Assembly (NCBI RefSeq): GCF_900110535.1
Contig: NZ_FOJA01000001.1
Span: 62,001 to 126,000 of the forward strand
From: Halobacterium jilantaiense
Lineage (GTDB): Archaea > Halobacteriota > Halobacteria > Halobacteriales > Halobacteriaceae
Direction of reading: 5' to 3'
Length of the DNA stretch: 64,000 nucleotides
Shown piece by piece: positions 18,083 to 26,850 of the stretch (position 1 is the first letter of the stretch; each line of letters opens with the position of its first letter). Below the pieces are notes generated by a model that saw only the letters and a program-made list of their open reading frames with translations, had not been told where the DNA came from and searched no databases. The translations under genes were made by a program, and so were the position numbers.

Positions 18083-19347
18083 GCGTCCACCTCCTGGAGG
18101 AAGGCCTCGGCACGCGCGGCCGGGTCGTCGTCGCTCTCCGCGAAGTCGATGGTCTCCAGGTTCGCGCCGTACTCGTCGACGGAGAGGTGGCCCCGGACGG
18201 TGAACTCGCGGCCGACCACGCCCTCGGCGATGGTCTCCGCGACGACGGACTGGTCCATCGCCTCGCGAGCCTGCTCGCGGGCGTCCTCCAGCGTCCCGCC
18301 GTAGACGTCCTCTGTCAGGTCGCGGTCGAGGACTGCGGTGACGGTCTCCGTGCCGTCGTCGAGGATGGCCTTGACTCGGAGGTCGTCCTCGGCGTCGACC
18401 TCGCCGTGCTGCCGGCACTGCCCCTTCTGGACGACGCGGCCGCACTGGGGACAGCGCTGGATGAGCCCGGACCCGTCCCGGACCTCGATGACGTTCCCGA
18501 CGAGTTCCACGTCGTACGCGCCGCCGCGCTCCACGGCCTCTCGAACGGTGAGCCGGGTCGGCCCACCGACGGCCACCTCGCGGTCGAGGCGCTCGACGGT
18601 CGAGAACTCGGAGACGTTCACCGACGGCACGCCGCGGAACTCGCGGACGTAGACATCCTCGGCGCGAATGGACGCGCCCGACTCGATTTCGGCGTGGGGG
18701 TCCCAGTCCGTGAACGGCAGGCGCGCGGACTCGTCGCCCAGCACGCCGGAGAGAATCTCCGTCTCGCCGTCGCGGCCGTCGATGGTCCGGGTCTCCACCT
18801 CGGTCACCTTCGCCTCGACGTTCCGCCCGCGGTCGCCCGGCGACAGGTCGGCAAGACCTCGGTCGCCGCCCACCTCGTAGGGCACGTCGATGTCGTCGGC
18901 TTTCGTGACCGTCGAGGACTCCCCGAAGTTCAGTTCCGGCTGCCCCTCCCACTCGCGGACGCTCGCGTTCCCGATGGTCACGGTGTCGCCCGGTTCGAGA
19001 CCGAACTCCTCCCACGCCGTGTAGGAGATGCGGCCGGTCTCGTCGGCGAGCTCGCCCTCGCCGATGACGTGGTCGTCGCCCTGGTAGCGAATCGAGCGCG
19101 TCCCCGCCGTCAGCACCTTCGCGGTGACGGTGACGTTCCCGGAGTCCGGCCCGATGTCCGCGATGTCGGCGGCCGTCGGGCCCTCCGACGCGCTGGACCC
19201 CTCGTCGCCGTACTTCCGCCGGAGGCTGCGCTTGGCCTCCTCCAGTGGCACGCTGTACTCCACGAGGTTCTGCAGGTTCTCTTTGACCTCCGCTTTGTCT
19301 ACACCGAGGTCGGAGGCGAGATCCTCGGCGTGATCGTCGACGTTCAT
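18079..19347 (-). CDS. rpa1: Replication protein A (RPA1), single-stranded DNA-binding
   Basis: A 422-residue RPA with a short helical N-terminus, three OB folds (~65-165, ~170-270 and ~280-385) and a zinc finger CPQCGRVVQKGQCRQH around residues 297-312. This matches the euryarchaeal RPA that coats single-stranded DNA in replication, recombination and repair. The ATG at 19347 (MNVDDHAEDLASDLGVDK) is preferred over an upstream in-frame ATG at 19458, which would lie past the divergent SDR start. It heads the rpa1-rpap1-rpe operon. Confidence 0.95.
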   Translation of the reverse strand: MNVDDHAEDLASDLGVDKAEVKENLQNLVEYSVPLEEAKRSLRRKYGDEGSSASEGPTAADIADIGPDSGNVTVTAKVLTAGTRSIRYQGDDHVIGEGELADETGRISYTAWEEFGLEPGDTVTIGNASVREWEGQPELNFGESSTVTKADDIDVPYEVGGDRGLADLSPGDRGRNVEAKVTEVETRTIDGRDGETEILSGVLGDESARLPFTDWDPHAEIESGASIRAEDVYVREFRGVPSVNVSEFSTVERLDREVAVGGPTRLTVREAVERGGAYDVELVGNVIEVRDGSGLIQRCPQCGRVVQKGQCRQHGEVDAEDDLRVKAILDDGTETVTAVLDRDLTEDVYGGTLEDAREQAREAMDQSVVAETIAEGVVGREFTVRGHLSVDEYGANLETIDFAESDDDPAARAEAFLQEVDA

Positions 19348-19456
19348 GCGACCTAGTGTCGGTCGGCCTGGCCTAAAAGCGTTCGCGAGCGTGCGCGCGG
19401 GGGCTGTCGCTTCTCCTGCCCGAGCGACTAACTGGGCGGCGTCCGCACGCTCCGCC

Positions 19457-20200
19457 ATGCAGGATACTGCTGTCGTCGCGGGCGTCGGCCCCGGATTCGG
19501 CGAGACGCTCGTCAGGCGGTTCGCCGAGGCGGGGTACGCCGTCGCGGCGTTCGCGCGCTCGTCGGACTACCTCGCGGACCTCGAATCCGACCTGCGCGCG
19601 GACGGTCACGACGCGCTCGGGGTGCCGACAGACCTCGCCGACCCCGACGCAATCACCGAGGGGTTCGACACCGTCCGCGACGAACTCGGCCCCGCGGACG
19701 TGTTCGTCTACAATCCGAGTGTCCCAGCGCCCGGGCACCTCTTCGAGGTCGACGACGACGACTTCGACGCCGTTCTCGACGTCGTCCTCCGCGGCGCGTT
19801 CCACGCCGCCCGCGAAGCCGTCGCCGACATGACGGAGCGCCCACCGGGCACGGAGCGCGGCGCAGACGCCGCGGACGGCGGGACTGTGCTGTTCACGGGG
19901 ACGTCCATCGCGAAGCGCGCGTTCGGGAACCTCGTCGCGTGGGACCTCGCCGGCCCCGGGCTCCGCGGATTTGCGCAGTCGCTCGCCCGGCGCTTCGGTC
20001 CGGAAGGCGTCCACGTCTCCTACGTCGTCGTGGACGGCGCAATCGGCGGCCCCGGAGAGAGCGACACCGCCCGCGACGAGTCCGAGCTCCTCGACCCCGG
20101 AGCGATGGCCGACACCTACCTCGACCTCGTCCAGCAAGACGAGCGCGCGTGGACGTTCGAACTCGACCTGCGGGCGTACGGCGACGAGATGCGGACCTGA
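19457..20200 (+). CDS. SDR-type oxidoreductase, atypical active site
   Basis: A 247-residue short-chain dehydrogenase/reductase-like protein. The N-terminal nucleotide loop is present as GVGPGFGETL, with the DLADPD and VYNPSV positions that bind the cofactor. Ser in LFTGTS is present, but the usual YxxxK catalytic pair is not: the matching stretch reads VAWDLAGPGLRGFAQSLAR. It may bind NAD(P) without being a classical dehydrogenase. It is transcribed away from rpa1 with 109 bases between the starts. Confidence 0.75.
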   Translation: MQDTAVVAGVGPGFGETLVRRFAEAGYAVAAFARSSDYLADLESDLRADGHDALGVPTDLADPDAITEGFDTVRDELGPADVFVYNPSVPAPGHLFEVDDDDFDAVLDVVLRGAFHAAREAVADMTERPPGTERGADAADGGTVLFTGTSIAKRAFGNLVAWDLAGPGLRGFAQSLARRFGPEGVHVSYVVVDGAIGGPGESDTARDESELLDPGAMADTYLDLVQQDERAWTFELDLRAYGDEMRT

Positions 20201-20259
20201 GCGCGGGCCGGGGCGAACAGAGCCAACCATTACGGAGTCGCTCGGCAAGTTCTCTCCAC

Positions 20260-20541
20260 ATGGACGACGCTCTCCGGACACGGCTCTCCCGCATCGAGCG
20301 ACGGCAGCGCCTCCTGGTCGCCCTGCTCGTCCTCCCGAACTACGTGGCCGCCGCCGAACTCGTCGGCTACTGGACCGCGGGCGCGCTCGCCGTCGCGGTC
20401 GCTGTCCTCGCGCTCGTTGTCGTCGTCTCGCGGCGGCGCGGCGGCAACCCCGCGAGCGACACGACCTTGACACCCGCTTCCGGGCAACGAAACCGGTTTC
20501 AGGGCTGGCGACGCCATCCGAGCGTATGCACGTCGTCGTGA
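20260..20541 (+). CDS. Small two-helix membrane protein
   Basis: A 93-residue ORF beginning MDDALRTRLSRIERRQRLLVALLVLP, with two hydrophobic segments (~18-38 and ~40-60), then an Arg/Gly-rich tail. Basic-amphipathic lead plus two helices is common in small haloarchaeal membrane proteins. Its last 16 bases overlap the next gene, so the tail may not be conserved. No function is recognised. Confidence 0.55.
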   Translation: MDDALRTRLSRIERRQRLLVALLVLPNYVAAAELVGYWTAGALAVAVAVLALVVVVSRRRGGNPASDTTLTPASGQRNRFQGWRRHPSVCTSS

Positions 20542-21185
20542 ACGCAGCGATGAGCGCGGACGGCAAGCTCTCCACGCGCCGCCGCGAGCAGGTCGCCATC
20601 AGCGGCAGCGAGGACTTCGAGCGCGTCGACGAACTGCGCGCGAGCGTCGACGCCGTCATGGTCGGCGTCGGAACCGTCCTCGCCGACAACCCCTCCCTGA
20701 CGCTGGACGACAGCGACCACGTCGCCGCCCGCGAGGAGCGCGGCGAGTCCCCGCACCCGGCGCGCGTCGTCGCGGACTCCCACGCCCGCACGCCGCCGGA
20801 CGCCCGGCTGCTGGACGGCGCTGCCGACACGTACGTCCTCGTCGCCGAGGCGGAGCCGGTCGAACACCGGGAGAGCCTGGAGGCCGCGGGCGCGACTGTG
20901 GTCGTCGCCGGCGAGAACCGCGTCGACCTGCCGTCAGCCCTCGACGCCCTCGAATCCCGGGGCGTCGACCGGCTCATGGTGGAGGGCGGCGGCGAACTCA
21001 TCTTCTCGCTGTTCGCCGAGGACCTCGTCGACGAACTCTCTGTCTTCGTCGCCCCCCAGATTATCGGCGGCCGGGACGCCCCGACGCTCGCCGACGGCGA
21101 CGGCTTCGTCGACGACTTCCCCGAACTCGACCTCGCGGGCGTCGAGCGCGTCGACGACGGCGTCCTCCTCACGTACGACTGCTGA
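20526..21185 (+). CDS. 2,5-diamino-6-ribosylamino-pyrimidinone phosphate reductase
   Basis: A 219-residue RibD C-terminal/dihydrofolate-reductase-like enzyme of the archaeal type, which reduces the ribosyl side chain in riboflavin synthesis. Motifs include VNAAMSADGKLSTRRREQ, VDAVMVGVGTVLADNPSLT, and VEGGGELIFSLF for NADPH binding. ATG at 20526 gives the standard N-terminus. Length is normal for the archaeal stand-alone reductase. The right boundary is the start of a mobile-element-like region. Confidence 0.9.
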   Translation: MHVVVNAAMSADGKLSTRRREQVAISGSEDFERVDELRASVDAVMVGVGTVLADNPSLTLDDSDHVAAREERGESPHPARVVADSHARTPPDARLLDGAADTYVLVAEAEPVEHRESLEAAGATVVVAGENRVDLPSALDALESRGVDRLMVEGGGELIFSLFAEDLVDELSVFVAPQIIGGRDAPTLADGDGFVDDFPELDLAGVERVDDGVLLTYDC

Positions 21186-21199
21186 CGGCGTCAGTCTCC

Positions 21200-21600
21200 C
21201 GCTAGTTGCCAGCGCGGTTTCGTTATTCAATCCAGCCATGAAACTGGAACGGCCAAAACAGTACACACAGCTAGCAAACTACTCAAGCCGTCGAGATTGT
21301 ACGACTGTTGCGATTCCAGAGATAACGAGAAGGAGGCTACCACCGATTGCAATCAAATTAACTGGTCTATTTTGTATCTCTGGCGCAAGTGGGTTCTGAA
21401 ATGCACCAGTAATTCCGAGAAGAGCAAGACCGATTGCGCCAAGAATGAGCGTTCCTATTCCCCACTTGAGCTGGCTGCTCATACTCCGAAGGTGCAATCG
21501 GATAACTAAAAGCTGTGCCAGATTCGGTGATTAGCGCAGATGTACTGAACGGTCGCTTCTCTGCTAGCACTGAGTAAAGAAACCGTATCGTTGACTGCTG
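21200..21600. mobile_element. Degenerate TIR-bounded small element (copy A)
   Basis: About 400 AT-richer bases bounded by inverted ends. The left end reads GCTAGTTGCC...GGTTTCGTTATTCA and the right end, reverse-complemented, CAGCAGTC...GGTTTCTTTACTCA; both ends carry an inner CAGTAC block about 55-65 bases in. The same ends occur, better preserved, at 28056-28638. It holds one small gene for a hydrophobic protein and no transposase. No target duplication is clear here, consistent with an older insertion. Confidence 0.55.
21279..21482 (-). CDS. Small two-helix membrane protein inside TIR element A
   Basis: A 67-residue protein from the ATG at 21482 (MSSQLKWGIGTLILGAIG); an ATG five codons upstream is also possible. 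It has two hydrophobic helices joined by a polar loop (FQNPLAPEIQNRPVN) and ends VVQSRRLE. Base composition is clearly less GC-rich than the surroundings. No family recognised. It is enclosed by the inverted repeats of element A, in the same relative orientation as the hydrophobic gene of element B. Confidence 0.6.
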   Translation of the reverse strand: MSSQLKWGIGTLILGAIGLALLGITGAFQNPLAPEIQNRPVNLIAIGGSLLLVISGIATVVQSRRLE

Positions 21601-21640
21601 CTACCGCAGAAACAGACTTCGGTGGTCGAGTGCGCGTCGA

Positions 21641-21925
21641 CTAGTGCTGGTGGCCGGTCGCTTCACCGAACGACTGGCCGAAGCGCTCCTCGAACTGGTC
21701 GAGGGCCGCCTGCTCGATGGCTTCCAGTTCGTCGTCGACCTGCCCCTCGCTGTGGTGGACGACGGCGTGGGCGCGCTGCGCGAACGCCATCAGCGCGATG
21801 TCGCCGACGACCTGCGCGTTCGACTCGTCGTCCTCCTCCGCGAACAGGTCCACGAGCCCCGCAGGGAGCGTGACGTCGTTCGTGTTTCCGTCCGGGTCCT
21901 CGATGGTAAACGTGGCTTCGTCCAT
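21641..21925 (-). CDS. Haloarchaeal DUF7545-like protein
   Basis: A 94-residue acidic protein beginning MDEATFTIEDPDGNTNDVTLPAGLVDLF, followed by a helical part with HAVVHHSEGQVDDELEAIEQ and ending in His (TGHQH). The pattern matches the small conserved haloarchaeal family I know as DUF7545; no function is assigned. It lies downstream of and in the same direction as trxB. Confidence 0.65.
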   Translation of the reverse strand: MDEATFTIEDPDGNTNDVTLPAGLVDLFAEEDDESNAQVVGDIALMAFAQRAHAVVHHSEGQVDDELEAIEQAALDQFEERFGQSFGEATGHQH

Positions 21926-21996
21926 GGACACACGCAGGACGCCCCGACTAAAATGGGTGTGGGTACGGGCCGGCTGTCCGGGACCGAGTACCGCGC

Positions 21997-23100
21997 TCAG
22001 TCGTCGGCGGTCGCGGCCTCGCTGTGCTCGCTGGCGGCCGCGTCGGCCTGCTCCTCCAGATACGCGTCCGCGTCGAGGGCGGCTTTCGAGCCCATGCCGG
22101 CCGCCGTCACGGCCTGCTGGTAGTGGTAGTCGACGACGTCGCCCGCGCCGAAGATGCCCTCCACGGCGGTGGCGGTCTGGCCGCCGCCCTTCCCGCCGAC
22201 GGTGTCGAGGTAGCCGTCGTCGTCCAGTTCGACGCCCGTGTCTTCGAGAAAGTCGGTGTTCGGCGTGTGGCCGATGGCGACGAAGAACGCGCCGACGTCG
22301 AGTTCGAACTGCTCGGTCGCGTCGTCGTCGAGCTTCGCCGTCGGGTGGCCCTCGGGGTGGCGAACGAGCGTCGCGCCCGTCACGCCCTCCTCGGCGGAGC
22401 CGTGGACCTCGACGGCTTCCGTGTTCCACAGCACCTCGATGTCGCCGGCCTCGACCTGGTCGTCGATGCGGTCGGCCCAGTAGTCCTCCGCGCGCAGTTC
22501 GTCGCGGCGGTGGACGAGATAGACGGTGTCCGCGAACTTCGTGAGGAAGCTGGCCTCCTCGGCGGCCGCGTCGCCGCCGCCCACGACGACCATGTCCTCG
22601 CCCTTGAAGAACGCGCCGTCGCAGGTCGCACACGTCGAGACGCCCTGCCCCATCAGTTCGTCCTCGCCGGGGATGCCGAGCGTGCGCGCGCTCGCCCCGG
22701 ACGCCACGATAACGGCGTCCGCCGTGTAGACGTCGCCGTTCGCGAGTTCGACGCGGAACGGCCGCACGGAGTCGTCGATAGACTCGACGATGCCGTGTTC
22801 GAACTCGGCACCGAATCGGCCGGCCTGGTCTTTCATCTCGTTGATGAGCTCCGGCCCGGAGATGCCCTCGGAGAACCCGGGGTAGTTCTCCACCTCGGTC
22901 GTGAGCGTGAGCTGACCGCCGGGCTCGTCGCCCTCGAACAGCAGCGGGTCGTTGTTCGAGCGCGCCGCGTAGATAGCTGCGCTCAGCGCCGCGATACCGG
23001 TTCCCGTGATGATGAGCTTCCGGTGTTCCGCGACGTCCGCTCCGCTCGCACCACCGTCGGTCGCTGCCGCACCGCCCGCGGCGTTCTCGTCGTCAGTCAT
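21997..23100 (-). CDS. trxB: Thioredoxin reductase (NAD(P)H/FAD)
   Basis: A 367-residue FAD enzyme that transfers electrons from NAD(P)H to thioredoxin. The redox pair is in STCATCDGAFF; the second Rossmann loop is VVVGGGDAAAEEA; the FAD-binding end is GIFGAGDVVDYHYQQAVTAAG. The first Rossmann motif is unusual (ITGTGIAALSAAIYAAR rather than GxGPAG). Start MTDDENAAGG at 23100 follows a run of basic non-coding sequence. A ~25-residue Ala/Asp-rich N-terminal extension and an acidic tail are typical halophilic additions. Confidence 0.92.
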   Translation of the reverse strand: MTDDENAAGGAAATDGGASGADVAEHRKLIITGTGIAALSAAIYAARSNNDPLLFEGDEPGGQLTLTTEVENYPGFSEGISGPELINEMKDQAGRFGAEFEHGIVESIDDSVRPFRVELANGDVYTADAVIVASGASARTLGIPGEDELMGQGVSTCATCDGAFFKGEDMVVVGGGDAAAEEASFLTKFADTVYLVHRRDELRAEDYWADRIDDQVEAGDIEVLWNTEAVEVHGSAEEGVTGATLVRHPEGHPTAKLDDDATEQFELDVGAFFVAIGHTPNTDFLEDTGVELDDDGYLDTVGGKGGGQTATAVEGIFGAGDVVDYHYQQAVTAAGMGSKAALDADAYLEEQADAAASEHSEAATADD

Positions 23101-23239
23101 GGATGTACATCGACGACGGGGGCGTTTGTACGTTGTGTTGGCCCCCGACGGTGCCGGTAGCGGCCGGCCGGCTGCCGCCCCGCCTGTGGCCGGGACCCCG
23201 CAGCGAAGCACTTACCGCCGGCGTCGACCCAGTGACGGT

Positions 23240-23524
23240 ATGGCCGCCGACCTCGACGAGAAGACCGACCGCTACGAGGGCCTGCTCGCCGACGCGCTCG
23301 CCGAAGCCGACCCCGTCCCGCCGGCTGACTCCCCGCTCGGGGAGGCTGCCGCAGAGTACCTCGAGATGGCCGAGTCCTACCTGAAAGACGGCCGGCACTT
23401 CCGCGAGCACGACGACCCAGTGAACGCGCTCGCCGCGTTCTCCTACGGCCACGCGTGGCTCGACGCCGGTGCGCGCATCGGCCTCTTCGACGTGCCGGAG
23501 GCCGGCCACCTCTTCACCGTGTAA
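23240..23524 (+). CDS. DUF357 family protein
   Basis: A 94-residue helical protein (MAADLDEKTDRYEGLLADAL ... VNALAAFSYGHAWLDAGARIGLF). DUF357 proteins are widespread in archaea and fold as an antiparallel helical bundle; their role is unknown. It diverges from trxB and is followed by a wHTH gene. Confidence 0.85.
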   Translation: MAADLDEKTDRYEGLLADALAEADPVPPADSPLGEAAAEYLEMAESYLKDGRHFREHDDPVNALAAFSYGHAWLDAGARIGLFDVPEAGHLFTV

Positions 23525-23587
23525 TACCGTGACCCACCGCGAGCGCTTCGGGTACTTTTACGGTACCTCCCCCCGACGCTCAGACCA

Positions 23588-23881
23588 ATGGAGGCCGCGC
23601 TGTGGTACGTCTTGACCGGGACGCGGGGCGGCCCCAACCGGGTACGGCTCCTGCGGGCGGTGAACGACCGCCCGCGGAACGCGAACCAGCTCGCAGAGGA
23701 CCTCGAGCTGGACTACAAGACGGTGCGACACCACCTCGACGTGCTCGTCGACAACGACATCGTCGAGTCCAGCGGGGACGACTACGGCGCGGTCTACCTG
23801 CCGACCGACCGCGTCCGCGACCACTGGGACACCGTCGAGGACATCGTCGACGAACAGGCCGACGACGAGGAATCGACATGA
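23588..23881 (+). CDS. Winged helix-turn-helix regulator
   Basis: A 97-residue single-domain ArsR/MarR-like wHTH: VLTGTRGGPNRVRLLRAVNDRPRNANQLAEDL, then the recognition helix DYKTVRHHLDVLVDNDIVES. Such one-domain regulators are common in haloarchaea. A three-helix membrane protein gene follows at 23967 after 85 bases on the same strand and may share its control. No ligand-binding part is present. Confidence 0.8.
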   Translation: MEAALWYVLTGTRGGPNRVRLLRAVNDRPRNANQLAEDLELDYKTVRHHLDVLVDNDIVESSGDDYGAVYLPTDRVRDHWDTVEDIVDEQADDEEST

Positions 23882-23966
23882 GACACCAGCACACCAGCCA
23901 GCGAAGCGAGAACACGGCGGAATTTGGGAAAGTGTATAACCGTGGTTGCTACCAACGGTGGTGTAG

Positions 23967-24269
23967 ATGACAGTCTGGGCGGAAGTGTCGCGGGTGGCGA
24001 TGGGCCTGAACGTACTGCTGCTGGCGGTGCTGTGCAGCATCTGGGCTCGGAACTACGCCGAGTTCGGGTCGAAGCACTCGCTCGGGCTGCTGGCGTTCGG
24101 GGCGCTGGTGCTCGCGGAGAACGCGCTCGGCCTCTACTACTTCACGTGGCATCCGATGATGGCGGGCTGGTTCTTCGGGCTGCCGGAGACACCCGCGTCG
24201 GCGATGCTGTCGCTGCAGGTGCTGGAGACGTTCGCTATCTCGTTCCTGCTCTGGGTTACCTGGGACTGA
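23967..24269 (+). CDS. Small three-helix membrane protein
   Basis: A 100-residue protein with hydrophobic segments at ~10-28, ~39-60 and ~77-98. Haloarchaea often place a protein of this type after a small wHTH regulator, as here. Function unknown; it carries no cysteine pair or metal motif beyond scattered His residues. Confidence 0.7.
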   Translation: MTVWAEVSRVAMGLNVLLLAVLCSIWARNYAEFGSKHSLGLLAFGALVLAENALGLYYFTWHPMMAGWFFGLPETPASAMLSLQVLETFAISFLLWVTWD

Positions 24270-24389
24270 CGCGTCCGCCTGCGTACGGCTCGCTGTGTTC
24301 TGTTCTCGAACCACGTATCTACCCGCGGGCGTTGCCGCCGTCCGAGACTGGCGACAAGGCTTTTGGCCGTGCCGCGTCCACGGTACAGT

Positions 24390-24572
24390 ATGGCACACGA
24401 GGCGTTCGTGCAGCTGTCCTGTCCCGAGTGCTCGAAGAACTGGGAGAGTACGCCCAGCGAGTTGCCCGCTCACGACGAGAACTTCAGCTGTCCGGAGTGC
24501 CACGCCACCCGCCGGATGGCGCTGTTCACGCGGACTGACCGCGACCTCGAGAATCTGAAGCGACTCCAGTAG
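24390..24572 (+). CDS. Zinc-ribbon protein (DUF7836-like)
   Basis: A 60-residue protein with two CPEC knuckles (SCPECSKNW and SCPECHATRR) forming a zinc ribbon and a helical end RTDRDLENLKRLQ. It matches the small haloarchaeal family I know as DUF7836. It is convergent with the aIF2-beta gene, which also ends in a zinc ribbon but is unrelated in sequence. Confidence 0.75.
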   Translation: MAHEAFVQLSCPECSKNWESTPSELPAHDENFSCPECHATRRMALFTRTDRDLENLKRLQ

Positions 24573-24590
24573 CTACCGCCGACCGCAGAA

Positions 24591-24989
24591 TCAGACCGCC
24601 GACCGCGCGCCGCAGGCCTCACAGTGCAGGCGCTCGGTGCCGTCGACCGTCTCCAGATTCGTGTCCGGCAGCCCGCACTCCGGACAGATGACGTACGTCT
24701 CCACGTACTCGTCGAGCGTGTCGGCGACCCGCGTCTGACCGAACTCGCCCGTGAGCCGCGCGCGCCCGCTCTCGTCGATGCTCGCGGACGTTCCGAGCTC
24801 GTTCTGCAGGAACTTCAGGACGTGGTCCTGCTCGCGGCTGAGGTCGTCCAGCGTCGACTGGAAGTTCTCGTAGACCGTGACGTTCCCCTCCTTCCGGACC
24901 TCGGGGTCGGCGACCTCGAATCGGCTCTCGTTGCCCGCGATGTCGGGTTTCTGGTCCATCGCGCGGTCGAGTTGCTCTTCGTAGTCCAT
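24591..24989 (-). CDS. Translation initiation factor aIF2 subunit beta
   Basis: A 132-residue aIF2-beta, part of the heterotrimer that brings Met-tRNAi to the ribosome. The central domain has HVLKFLQNELGTSASID and RARLTGEF; the C-terminal zinc ribbon is CPECGLPDTNLE...HCEACGA. Length and start (MDYEEQLDRAMDQ) are normal. Confidence 0.93.
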   Translation of the reverse strand: MDYEEQLDRAMDQKPDIAGNESRFEVADPEVRKEGNVTVYENFQSTLDDLSREQDHVLKFLQNELGTSASIDESGRARLTGEFGQTRVADTLDEYVETYVICPECGLPDTNLETVDGTERLHCEACGARSAV

Positions 24990-25132
24990 ACACGCTCGAA
25001 GTGGCGGGCCGCACTAAAGGGTTTCATCCCTGCAACCCGAAACTCGGTACAACCCGTTTACCGTTCACGTGTGGCCGTGCGAACGATTCTCAGGATAATA
25101 CTATAACCCCGTGCCCGTTAGGACGTGTTGTC

Positions 25133-25378
25133 ATGAAGAAGCAGGAGCTCATCCACCTTCACGGCCTTCTCGCCGAGGTCAGCAACTACTACGACCAGAA
25201 CGCAGCAGAGGACGTGGACCTCGACGAGTACGAGGATCTCGGGGTACGACCGACGTCCATTCACAAGTCCAAGACGGACCACAAAGCAGCCGTGTTCGCG
25301 CTCGCAGGAGGCATCACCTCCACGATGGCCACAGAGGACGAGGAAGAGTCGGAAGCCGTCCCCGCTTCTGCCGACTGA
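25133..25378 (+). CDS. UPF0058 family protein
   Basis: An 81-residue metal-binding-like archaeal protein starting MKKQELIHLHGLLAEVSNYY. This N-terminus is diagnostic for UPF0058. The start at 25133 follows an AT-rich promoter-like segment (near 25095-25105), so longer upstream versions are rejected. Function unknown. Confidence 0.88.
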   Translation: MKKQELIHLHGLLAEVSNYYDQNAAEDVDLDEYEDLGVRPTSIHKSKTDHKAAVFALAGGITSTMATEDEEESEAVPASAD

Positions 25379-25483
25379 ATCCGTCGCAACGCGCCCCCCT
25401 GTAGCTCGAACTGACTAGCGACCGCGCTCCCGTTCCGCTGCTCGTGACGGCTGCCCGCCCACCGCGACGCACCTCTCTTCGCG

Positions 25484-25861
25484 TTACGCGTCGTCTCCGT
25501 TCCCGTCCGCGGTTTCCTCCTCCTCCTCTACGACGTCGACGGTCAGTACGTCCAGCGGGATGTTCTCCAGTCGTTGACCGATCTCCTTGCGAGCGATGCG
25601 GGACGCGTGTTCCTCCCGTTCGACGTTGAACACCGTCATCGCGAGTTCGAGGGCCACCAGACTCTCGTCGGCCGCGACGAACGCCGGCTCCATCTCCTCG
25701 CCGCAGTGGGGACACGACCGATGTCCCATCTCGATTTCGACGTAGTTCAGGTCCGGGTTCAACATCTCACCGGTCTTCGAGATGGCGATGCGTACTGCCT
25801 CGTCAGCGGACTGCACGTCGTACACTGGGACTGCAGCCTCGACGACCACCCTACAATCCAT
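25484..25861 (-). CDS. UPF0212 family protein
   Basis: A 125-residue protein with MDCRVVVEAAVPVYDVQSADEA at the start and a zinc-knuckle-like CPHCGEEMEP in the middle. UPF0212 is archaeal and uncharacterised. The acidic C-terminus (VVEEEEETADGNGDDA) is a halophilic tail. It diverges from the OGG glycosylase gene. Confidence 0.88.
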   Translation of the reverse strand: MDCRVVVEAAVPVYDVQSADEAVRIAISKTGEMLNPDLNYVEIEMGHRSCPHCGEEMEPAFVAADESLVALELAMTVFNVEREEHASRIARKEIGQRLENIPLDVLTVDVVEEEEETADGNGDDA

Positions 25862-25948
25862 AGCCACGTGAAACATTCGCAAGCATCGTAGAAGAAGCTT
25901 GGCCCGCAACCGACGGCAACTTGACCCGCCGCCCCCGAGACAGGGACG

Positions 25949-26842
25949 ATGGAACGCGGCGCGATTCCCCTCGACTCGGTCCCAGGCGCGGTCGACGTCC
26001 AGGCGACGCTGGAGAGCGGCCAGACGTACCTCTGGTGGCGGCCCGACGGCGACACGTACCAAACCGACGGCCTCTCGGGCGGCGACGCCTGGTACCGCAC
26101 CGTCGTCGGCGACGACGTCCTCGAAGTCCGGCAGAGCGAGACCGCCGTCGAGTGGCGCGCGACCACCGACGCCGCGCCGCTCGTCCGCGAACTGCTCGGT
26201 CTGGACGACGACCTCCACGAGATACGCCGCGCCACGCACACCGACGACCTGACGAGCGCGGCGTGGGACGCCTACGACGGCCTGCGCATCGTCCGCGACC
26301 CGTTCTTCGGCTGTCTCGTCTCGTTCATCTGCTCGGCGCAGATGCGCGTCGAGCGCATCTTCGGGATGCAGGAACGCCTGCGCCGCGAGTACGGCACCCC
26401 CATCGACTTCGATGGGGAGACCGTCCACGGCTTCCCCGAGCCCGACGCGCTCGCGGCCGCCACCGAGCAGGACCTCCGGGACCTCAAACTCGGCTACCGC
26501 GCGCCGTACGTCCAGCGGACCGCCGAGATGGTCGCCTCCGGCGAGCTCACCGAGGCCGACATCCGCGGCCGCGCGTACGAACTCGCCCGCGAGGAACTCA
26601 CCGGGTTCGTCGGCGTCGGCGACAAGGTCGCGGACTGCGTGTTGCTGTTCTCGCTGGGATACCTCGAAGCCGTCCCGCTCGATACGTGGATGCAGACCGC
26701 AATCGAGGACCACTACCCGGACTGCGACCAGGGGAACTACGCCGACACCTCGCGGGCGTTCCGCGAACAACTGGGGCCGTACGCCGGCTACACGCAGACG
26801 TACCTCTTCCATTTCCTCAGAGCAGGTAGAAACGAAGCGTAG
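25949..26842 (+). CDS. ogg: 8-oxoguanine DNA glycosylase (OGG family)
   Basis: A 297-residue HhH-GPD DNA glycosylase that excises oxidised guanine. An N-terminal beta domain (VDVQATLESGQTYLWWR) is followed by the helical domain with the hairpin GFVGVGDKVADCVLLFSLGY, containing the catalytic Lys of GDK, and the catalytic Asp in VPLDTWM. It diverges from the UPF0212 gene. Downstream lies the decayed insertion region. Confidence 0.92.
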   Translation: MERGAIPLDSVPGAVDVQATLESGQTYLWWRPDGDTYQTDGLSGGDAWYRTVVGDDVLEVRQSETAVEWRATTDAAPLVRELLGLDDDLHEIRRATHTDDLTSAAWDAYDGLRIVRDPFFGCLVSFICSAQMRVERIFGMQERLRREYGTPIDFDGETVHGFPEPDALAAATEQDLRDLKLGYRAPYVQRTAEMVASGELTEADIRGRAYELAREELTGFVGVGDKVADCVLLFSLGYLEAVPLDTWMQTAIEDHYPDCDQGNYADTSRAFREQLGPYAGYTQTYLFHFLRAGRNEA

Positions 26843-26850
26843 CGGACCTG

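Noticed and set aside
16460-18304. A 614-codon open frame antisense to rpap1
   Set aside because: Val/Gly/Arg-rich translation of the acidic linker's complement; no start context or domain.
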